Below are positions 12,763 to 56,196 of a stretch of DNA of 56,196 bases, one piece after another. The first letter of the stretch is position 1, and each line of letters begins with the position of its first letter. This stretch comes from Chara braunii (lineage: Eukaryota; Streptophyta; Charophyceae; Charales; Characeae). Position numbers and translations under genes: made by a program. The stretch is from positions 530,268 to 586,463 of the forward strand of contig BFEA01000138.1 of NCBI GenBank assembly GCA_003427395.1, in the 5' to 3' direction. Below the pieces are notes generated by a model. It made no database searches, had not been told where the DNA came from, and was given only the letters and a program-made list of their open reading frames with translations.

Positions 12763-13337
12763 CCACTTGGCTTGCACTCCATTTAAACCGAAACCACAAA
12801 ATTGCGTACGTTCAGGAGCATATACATGCAGGAAACGGACAGGCAAATAGAAATGGACAGCAGGCAAATAGCACACAAGACGTTGAAGACGAGTACAAAA
12901 CAAAGAAAAGACTGGCAAAGAAACATCCTTCCTCTTCTTCACCCACTTCAACGAAGTTAACGAACAAAATATTCAAACAAAATTTTCTACTTCCTCCCCC
13001 CCATCCTTCCTCTCTGTTCTCCTTCCCAGTTCACGTGCAGTAGACCACAAGCATTCCTACACGTGTGGCCTTTGAATCACAATCTTCCATGGGCTCAGCA
13101 TTTGCTCCTCAATCAATCAATCACAACGGGCATGAACCCCCCCACCCCGCCCCTCCTCTTTTGATGAGGACAATCAGTTGATTCCCCCCCTCTTCATTTG
13201 CTTGTTGCTACTTCACCCTTCTCTCTATCTGATCATTGGAGTCCCGATATCTCCTTCATAACTCTCCTATGAATTCCCTCCCCATCCTCTTCTTCACCCA
13301 CTCCACTCCCTGTCTCCATCCTTCCCCTTCCCCTTTG

Positions 13338-13491
13338 TTCCTCTTCTGTCTATCAGATAGATTTATCCGTCCTTGGCACCCTCAAATTATTTCTCCCTGC
13401 TTTCCTGCTATGCATTCCTCTTCTGTCTATCAGATAGATTTATCCGTCCTTGGCACCCTCAAATTCTTTCTCCCTGCTTTCCTGCTATGCA
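13338..13491. repeat. 77-bp tandem duplication
   Basis: The unit starting TTCCTCTTCTGTCTATCAGA appears at 13338 and 13415, with only about one base difference over 77 bp. It is a recent duplication in pyrimidine-rich DNA. Confidence 0.9.
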
Positions 13492-13554
13492 AGCTGAAGC
13501 TATCTTCTAGTCACTTCTCTTTCCCTGTTTTCTCCCTCCCAGCCTCTCTCTCCC

Positions 13555-13680
13555 ACCCACCCCTCGCTTTCCCTATCCCTCCCTAGGGAGTCCTCTTGCT
13601 ACTACATCTTCTTCCTCCACCCCTTGCTTTCCCTATCCCTCCCTAGGGATTCCTATTGCTACTACATCTTCTTCCTGTTA
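13555..13680. repeat. About 63-bp tandem duplication
   Basis: GCTTTCCCTATCCCTCCCTA followed by GGGA and TTGCTACTACATCTTCTTCC occurs twice in succession with few mismatches. Confidence 0.85.
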
Positions 13681-13864
13681 TCATGCCCTCACCTAGCCAA
13701 TGAGATGTCTACTATATCTACTAGGGCTCTACCATTTCTCTGCAGTCTTCGTCCACCTCAGCCTGTGTTTTACTTCTAAATAGAACAGTATTATATTTCC
13801 TCCTCTATTATATTTCTCTGCCACGGCTATCCCATCCATACACGAGCATGATTTCCGTCCCCAT

Positions 13865-13867
<3 letters not shown>

Positions 13868-13933
<66 letters not shown>
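13868..13933. repeat. (CT)n microsatellite
   Basis: About 33 uninterrupted CT units. Many similar CT/GA runs occur across the window. Confidence 0.98.
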
Positions 13934-13936
<3 letters not shown>

Positions 13937-14392
13937 TTGGCATATACTTTTACCACTCCCTTTTCTCCTTCTCTTCATCTGTTTAAAAATAAAATAAAGA
14001 AAACAAATGCCTGACCTACTTGACTGCCACTATATACTGTTCTATTTAACCCTACTGGATGGTTGCATCTTCTTGGTGTGGTGGATGGACATCCCCTGCT
14101 CTTGTCTTGGTGTGCTGGGTAGACATGCCCTGCTCGCATCTTGCTGAAAGAAACCCCCACCGCAAGGAGTGTTTTCCAAAGAACAGTTGGCATTGCAGTC
14201 TTCCGAAAGCACGAAAAGACTGGCCAAGCAAGAAACCAACTGCTCGGTAAGCAACAAAGAATGCCGACTATGAAACCCTGCAGGCGCTGCTAAAAAATTC
14301 ACATCCCTGCAAGCGTACCCCCTCCTCCCCCCACCCACCCACCCACCCACCCACACACACACACACACACCACAGACACCACAGATCCCTTT

Positions 14393-14505
14393 CAAGCACC
14401 CATTACCAAACACCCCAAGACAGAAAGGGTCGACTGGACAAACAAGATCAGCAGAGACCAAACACCCCAAGACAGAAAGGCTTGAGTAGACAAACAAGAT
14501 CAGAA
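14393..14505. repeat. Tandem duplication of about 57 bp
   Basis: ACCAAACACCCCAAGACAGA, followed by AAGG and then ACAAACAAGATCAG, is present twice in succession. A short ACCC/AC repeat precedes it at 14332-14372. Confidence 0.8.
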
Positions 14506-15539
14506 GAACACTTTTGAAGTTATGAGTCATGAGTTTGCTCAGGCGTTATATTCAACTTACGACCCTAAGAGCTTCAACTATTGTTTCAGTCAGAGTTCGC
14601 GGTATAAGACATGGCTGGTAGAACGTCCTGTAAAGAGGAAGGGGGGGGAGGGGGAGGGGGTCACACATGGGATCTAAAGAGGGTTGAAAGGGGTGTTCTT
14701 TGGCTTGATTTCTTATAATCTTTGAACTAGTGTTACGATCCTAGCTACTACTTCCAAAGGAAAGACGATGCCACCCAATTGCACAGAAATGAAAGCACTT
14801 GCAAAGAGAGAGAGGAGACCAAAGAAGAAGAATGAAGAAGAAGAAAGATGATGTACACCAGCAAGACCAATGACAACCTTCTCTCTCCACTTTCCTGCTC
14901 CTTGTGTCTCCACCAATCTTATCTTTCTCCAAAATAATAATAATGACAATGATTGGCTGAACCAGAATTAGTATCCAAAGTTCCTTCTTACTACCAGCAC
15001 AACAAGAGGTCCACCATAGGCATGGCCTCCTTCCTCACACAGGCCTAGGCTATGGGGGAGTACTAAGGGCCCCACCTGTGCAAAAGACAACGCAAAGCAG
15101 CTATGGCCGCTGCTCTTCAGGCCGCCATGCCTGACTCTGCCTCGAAGCTTCCTTGGTGCGGCAATACCCTCACTGGGGCCTTCCAGATGCAGTGCCTAAC
15201 GAGGTGATAAAGATGGTGTCCACCATAGCCAGGAAGGCACCTCGCCACTCTCCTCCTTCACCCCCCACCTTCTTCCTCCTCCTCGAGCAACTGCTCGCCA
15301 TAGCCAGTCAGAGCACCCAGCTCCCTCCCTTCCTTTCAGGCAGAGCTCTGAGAACCAGCGCCCGGTCAAGTAGCATGCCGCCCGAACTTGCATACCGCAA
15401 ACGAGGTAGAGCACAGCTACCTGGAGATACAGCGGCCTACTTGCCTCTCCCGGGCCGTAACTTCCAGGCCACGTGGCCTCCAAGCAACCGGTACCTCCTC
15501 CCTTTCGGACGGAAACATCATTACAGGCTCTGATATCGT

Positions 15540-16260
15540 CCGCACAGGTCCTATCCTCAGGCTACTTGACTGGTACCCACCTACCTCTACCCTCCCGCTA
15601 CTGGGCCTCTCTAAAAGCCAACTTTTTGTCTTCTTCTGCTTGGCCTTCAGTTCCCGACACATCTACTGCTACTCTAGTGATACCGGTGTTTCTCCCTGGC
15701 TGCCCTAAGTGTCGCAGGCCTACTCCCCGCTAAAGTCCCGGCCACAGGTAAGCGCTGCCCCCCCGGGCCTCACACACAAGTGCCCTGTCGGGCCACACAC
15801 ATGCTCAGGCAGACATGTACTCAGACAGGCACACGGACCAGCAAGCATGCACCCACACACACACAGACTTAGAAAACTCTTCAGGATTGGCAGAGGCACG
15901 CCCGAAGGAAGTGCTGGCGAGCCTCTGCCGCATTGATTTTGACAAAATCGGCGATTTGGGTAATCAACAATAAATGGTCTTTGTTTTTTTTATACAAAAC
16001 AGAAAGAAGATGGCTATGTTAGAAGGTGCAAAATTAATTGGAGCGGGCTGTGCAACAATCGCATTAGCTGGAGCCGCTGTAGGTATTGGAAACGTGTTTA
16101 GTTCTTTGATTCAATCTCAGCAAGACATACATTCCAGTGGCAAAACCCAGAAATCAGCAGTGTTCTCAGTCTGTGTTTTGGCCAGTCATTTTCACACAAC
16201 TTTCCATTCTTTTGAATCTTTTATCTTTTTTTTTGGAGGGGGCGGGGGGGGGGGGGGGTA
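15540..16260. mobile_element. LTR-like repeat copy, interrupted by mitochondrial DNA
   Basis: The segment matches, in order and with divergence, the repeat at 23.98-24.60 kb. Both have an ACAGGTCC start, then an AACTTTT...GTCTYCTTCTGC block and a GTAAGCRC block, then a row of CACACAC with CAGACTT, then CAAAACYCAGAAATCRGCAG and a TGTGWTTTTG...GTCATT end. The 24-kb copy lies beside a Ty3/gypsy pol remnant, so I infer an LTR or adjacent untranslated region of that family. The alignment is broken between about 15885 and 16114 by sequence of mitochondrial character. A G-rich run follows at 16235-16258. Confidence 0.55.
15885..16117 (+). pseudogene. atp9: Mitochondrial DNA insert (NUMT) with 5' part of atp9
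   Basis: From 16016, 34 codons read as the start of mitochondrial ATP synthase subunit 9 (the c-ring proteolipid): [20 protein letters not shown], then [14 protein letters not shown]. An extra Met-Ala precedes it (16010-16015). The intact protein is about 74 residues with two membrane helices. This copy holds the first helix and stops at the loop before the conserved RNP motif, so it cannot function. Codons are AT-rich, as expected for organelle DNA. Sequence on both sides belongs to the LTR-like repeat, so mitochondrial DNA entered an existing nuclear repeat. A transcript is not suggested. Exact ends are uncertain by roughly 10 bp. Confidence 0.85.
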
Positions 16261-16602
16261 AGGGGGTCCTGGGCAAAGTTGCTACCAATTTACTGAACAT
16301 AACGCCCAGGCGTTGAAAAAAAATCAAAGTTCAAACGCTTGGCACGGAGCTTTTCTTTTTTTGTACATAGAAAAAAATCTGAAAAATACCCACCAAGAGT
16401 GCCAGGAATGACGACAAGAGCATAGTAGCATACAGTCCTAGCAGCTCAGTCTGTGACTCCAGTCTATTGCTGCGGGGCAGCACCTGCTGGGGAAAAAAAA
16501 ACAGGTTCAGCGAGACGGTAGGCTGAAGAGGCAATAAACTTACCGCATTTTCAAGAAAACACCATCCCATCATTTTCCTCTGACCGTCTGAATAAACATT
16601 CG

Positions 16603-53140
<36,538 letters not shown>

Positions 53141-53470
53141 CTTCACAGAGCCTGGGACGTCCTCTCTTCTCTTCTCTTCTTTCCTCCCTCCCTTCCTATT
53201 CTTTATTGCTCGCTACCCTACACACCTTTCTTGCTTACTTCCTTTGGTTCTCACAATCACTTGCCAGTCGAGGAGATCAACCGAACAGTCGGTTCCCTAT
53301 CTCTCTTCTTTACCCATAGAGAAGTAGATTTTGCGGAACGTCTTACATGAAGGTCCTTCCGCCTCATTCACTCAGAGTCTCCTATCTGCCCCGCTCTCCT
53401 ATCAGCTTCTCCCACTCTCCTCCCTACTTTCCAAGCCGCTCTTCAGCTTCTCCGACTCTCCTCCCTACTT

Positions 53471-53562
53471 TCTCGATTTATGCGTGTCATCCTTGCGCAG
53501 GGGCCATTTGCTAATTTATCCTTCTCTGTATCGTTCCAATTTTACCGGATGTCCCGAAGGAC
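53471..53562 (-). pseudogene. U6: U6 snRNA retrocopy, minus strand, 11-bp target duplication
   Basis: On the minus strand it starts GTCCTTCGGGACATCCGGTA and continues AATTGGAACGATACAGAGAA. It then has a short insertion in place of GATTAGCATGG, followed by CCCCTGCGCAAGGATGACAC and GCATAAATCGAGA, the fullest 3' end of the copies here. CCTCCCTACTT flanks both sides (53460-53470 and 53563-53573). The flanks are part of a CT-rich local repeat, so the duplication is suggestive, not proven. Confidence 0.82.
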
Positions 53563-53719
53563 CCTCCCTACTTCCCAAGTCGCTCTTGCACCAGGCAAAC
53601 GCAATAGATATCGTATTTACAAATACATATCACCTGCAGGCTGCAGCACGTCGTCTTGCACCGCACTGCAGCACGGCGTCTTGCGCGGCAGTGGGACCTG
53701 CCAATGCATCTTGGGGCTC

Positions 53720-53801
53720 TACTCGCCATCCACCAACATTTTGATTGCATGTGGATATCAGTTTGTCCAGATGCATTCGAAATCTTGGCGGATGGCGAGT
53801 A
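53720..53801. repeat. Hairpin, 16-bp arms
   Basis: TACTCGCCATCCACCA at 53720-53735 pairs with TGGCGGATGGCGAGTA at 53786-53801 (one mismatch), with a 50-base loop. Confidence 0.8.
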
Positions 53802-53891
53802 CTGCGACTACGGCCTTGGCCCAACGAGCAACAAGTTCCACTCTTGGGCACGGGAGAGAAGGACACACACGACCGCCCGTCACCAAGGGCG

Positions 53892-54057
53892 AGGTCCCAC
53901 TAGCAAAGAGGATTGGATTAAGCTCCTGAATCTGGATGTGCTTTGAGAAGAGATGCAGAAAATCAGTTCAATCTCGATTTTCTGCATCATTCGGCACCAT
54001 TCCACAGACACGTCTAGATTCAGGCGTTAAATCCAATTCTCTTTCCTGGTGGGACCT
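53892..54057. mobile_element. Foldback MITE, 166 bp
   Basis: The left arm starts AGGTCCCACTAGCAAAGAGG and the complement of the right arm starts AGGTCCCACCAGGAAAGAGA. Both continue with ATTGGATT and CCTGAATCT.GA. At the centre GCAGAAAATC pairs with GATTTTCTGC. Almost the whole element is self-complementary. No coding capacity. Confidence 0.85.
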
Positions 54058-55048
54058 ACCATAGCCCCAGGCGAGCAGAAGGACACGCACCGAGGCGCTG
54101 GCTCGAGGGTGCGCCAGGGCGGAGAGAACACCGAGGGCAGGTTGGTCGACCCCAAACTGGTGAACACTGAGGGCACACTCACAATAGGACTTTTTCCTCT
54201 ACCCTGTGGACGTAGTTCCGGCTAGGTTCGTGCACTTCTGGCTGTAATTGCCGTAAGATGCATTTCCGAAAGTGCTACCGGTGGTGTGAGTATGCAGTGA
54301 GGGCAGGTTGGTCGGCCCAACGGAAGTCATCCAACCACCGGACCCAACAGCGCCGCCCCCGTGACAATGCTGGGTGGCGCCTCGGCGCGGGGGTGGGGGG
54401 CGCGGGCAGGTTCGCTCGCTGGATGCTCGCCACTCACACCAACCAACTCCAACCGTTGACTCACACTAGGACTTTGTCCACTTCTTCTTGGACATAATTG
54501 CGGTCAGGCGCATCCACGGTGGGTCGGAAAAGCGGTCATATACATACAGGCAAGTGCTAATGTAAGTATGCCCTCAGATCCCCGAAGATGCAATGGCACT
54601 ATCCGCCCGTGCCTGTGTGAGAGGCGTCCCGGCACATCACCCTGCCGCGTTTTTTTTTTTTTTTGTTTTCACTTTTGTTGCACCCTGCCGCGTATGCGGC
54701 GCCTGCTGCAGGCCCAAGTTGTTGTTACTGTAACGAACATCAGGCACCTGTTTTGTCGCGTTACGGGCGGTCGCCCACTTGCGGATGGCCGCGGGCGCCG
54801 GTTCTTGCACACAAAGCACCTCCCTGCAAAACTTACCAAATGTGTAAGGGCCGGGCCACAACACTTTCTTTTTTTTTTTTTTTCGAGAAAAAAAAACACT
54901 TGATTGCTCATGAAAAGTTGGGGCCGGGCCCCCACCATTTCCCGGGAAAGAAAAACCCCTTCCTGTCCAGAGATAGCCCAGCCTATTCTCCTCAGCTAGA
55001 ATCTATCCTATTACAGGAAACCCCAAAAATTAACAAAACAGACGCAAC
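54058..55048. other. No gene; duplicated GC-rich segments
   Basis: GAGGGCAGGTTGGTCG and CTCACA.TAGGACTTTKTCCW, then a TAATTGC motif, occur twice (about 54131-54260 and 54299-54510). T/A homopolymers lie at 54651-54664 and 54869-54897. Confidence 0.5.
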
Positions 55049-55965
55049 TTGAACATTCCAAAACAACCTATCAAACTCAACAAAACCCCCGGCCACAACA
55101 CTTTTGAAACACAAGTTGTTTCTTACCATGCGTTCGAGCCTGCCACGCGGGTTGCCACGCCGATTGCCCGTCTTCCGTTCGACCCAGATGACTGGGAATG
55201 GGCGGGTCAACAACCCATGCATATTTGGGATTACACAGTCAAAATGGGGTACAGAGAGTCTCGCCCACAGCAGCAGATCGGACAGACAATTGCACACAGA
55301 TGGGAGCGGGATTCACCGTTGAATCCACAGTTGCTCAATAACCTCCCTTGGGCTAAGTACTCCAAAATCATGCCGACGAGCCTTAGGTCCCTGCAATGGC
55401 AAATTTTGCACCGCTGTCTTCCCATCCCACCCCCGACTGGCTCGTCTCAAGAACCGGCCTCGAACAGAGATGCCTGCTGTCCCCCATCTGCACCTACTGT
55501 GGCAGGGCGACACTCGAACATTGCCTGTTGGCATGCCCGATGGCTGCCCAGATATGGAGGTGGTGGGCCGCAGCGTTCCATTCACTCACAGATACCCATA
55601 TCCCGTGGGACCTGGGCCTTATCCTGCTTGGCAAAAATCAACATCTGCTAGCCCACTGGTCACCCTTCGCCAATAACCTTTTTTCGTATATGAGGCTACA
55701 CGTCCTCATGCAAGCCTGGAGAGCTAGATGTTCCTTTGAGAGAAAAGAGCATCAGTTAGGCCTGCAGCAAGCACAACAAGCGATAGAAGAAGAGATCAGA
55801 TCCAGTACACATCGGGCCTGGAAGGATATGAAACAGGACCATCAAAATGAAAGGGACCCCGCTCTCCAGGAAGCTTTGCGAGAGTCCTATCGCCAGATCT
55901 GGCAAGACCCTCACGAGGTTTTTTCTGAATTGATGGATGACCTCAATACACGATGGATAAACTAG
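55049..55965 (+). mobile_element. LINE C-terminal fragment with one frameshift
   Basis: A first frame (55049 to about 55440) ends with LRSLQWQILHRCLPIPPP. The sequence then continues in another frame with RCLLSPICTYCGRATLEHCL, LACPMAAQIWRWWAA, and later LHVLMQAWRARCSFERKEH, to a stop at 55963-55965. C..CG..TLEHCLLACP...W.WW is the zinc-binding motif at the C-terminus of plant LINE reverse transcriptases (zf-RVT). The single shift in a C-rich run near 55430-55440 suggests a young pseudogene or a sequence error. The polymerase part is missing upstream. Confidence 0.78.
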
Positions 55966-56196
55966 AGGGCGAACGAGCCCGCGTGGCAAAGGAGACCTTT
56001 GGATGACTTTGCAGTTCCGTACCTTCCGACCAACTTTCTGCTGATCTCTCATGACCCCGACCGGCCAATGGCAGTGTCCGCCTGATGGACAACGAACGAC
56101 CTCTATACCACCATCGACTCCAAATTCTGCTATAGGCGCTCGCTCCACAACGATCCGTCAATCGCGGCTCCTTGAGCCCAAGGGAACTCGCGAGGA
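55966..56196. other. Probable LINE 3' untranslated region
   Basis: The sequence after the LINE stop is GC-balanced with no further motif. It runs off the window before a poly(A) tail is reached. Confidence 0.35.

Overview
The window is eukaryotic nuclear DNA, most probably from a streptophyte alga or plant with a very repeat-rich, large-intron genome. A charophyte such as Chara would fit, but that is inference. The evidence is a spliced gene with GT-AG introns of up to about 13 kb, insertions of chloroplast (rbcL, atpB) and mitochondrial (atp9) DNA, plant-like U6 and U2 snRNA copies, and a density of microsatellites, MITEs and retroelement remnants that leaves almost no unique sequence. It is a draft assembly: N runs, single Ns inside microsatellites, and two untrimmed Nextera mate-pair junction adapters are present.

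One host gene can be supported. On the minus strand, from about 53.14 kb down to 16.60 kb, six exons encode a homologue of MPDU1, the PQ-loop membrane protein needed for use of dolichol-linked sugars in the ER. Splice phases agree at every adjacent join I could test. One stretch of about 40-46 residues, expected between 34.88 and 39.76 kb, was not located. Almost everything else from 16.6 to 53 kb lies in its introns.

Layout. 0-3.4 kb: AT-rich sequence with an 80-bp-period minisatellite. 3.4-5.4 kb: a non-autonomous element with terminal inverted repeats, carrying smaller MITEs. 6.1-6.8 kb: a gag-like remnant with one zinc knuckle. 8.2-10.2 kb: a minus-strand LINE (endonuclease, linker, reverse transcriptase). 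11-15 kb: tandem duplications and pyrimidine tracts. 15.5-16.3 kb: an LTR-like repeat interrupted by a mitochondrial insert. 16.6-24 kb: the last MPDU1 exons, a TIR element, a U6 pseudogene and the first adapter/gap. 24-27.4 kb: a decayed minus-strand Ty3/gypsy element. 28-29 kb: acidic-repeat DNA and microsatellites. 30.4-31.0 kb: plastid fragments. 31.3-33.6 kb: minus-strand Penelope-like remnants. 34-42 kb: two MPDU1 exons, telomere-like DNA and minisatellites. 42.6-43.3 kb: a LINE C-terminus. 44-52 kb: foldback MITEs, the second adapter/gap, snRNA retrocopies and tandem arrays. 53 kb: the first MPDU1 exon. 53.5-54.1 kb: a further U6 copy and a foldback element. 55-56 kb: a second LINE C-terminus.

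I found no coherent new multi-gene system. The most informative observations are the giant-intron MPDU1 gene, the cluster of snRNA retrocopies and poly(A) micro-insertions with target-site duplications, the organelle-DNA insertions, the foldback MITE families, and the adapter contamination that puts the two gap joins in doubt.
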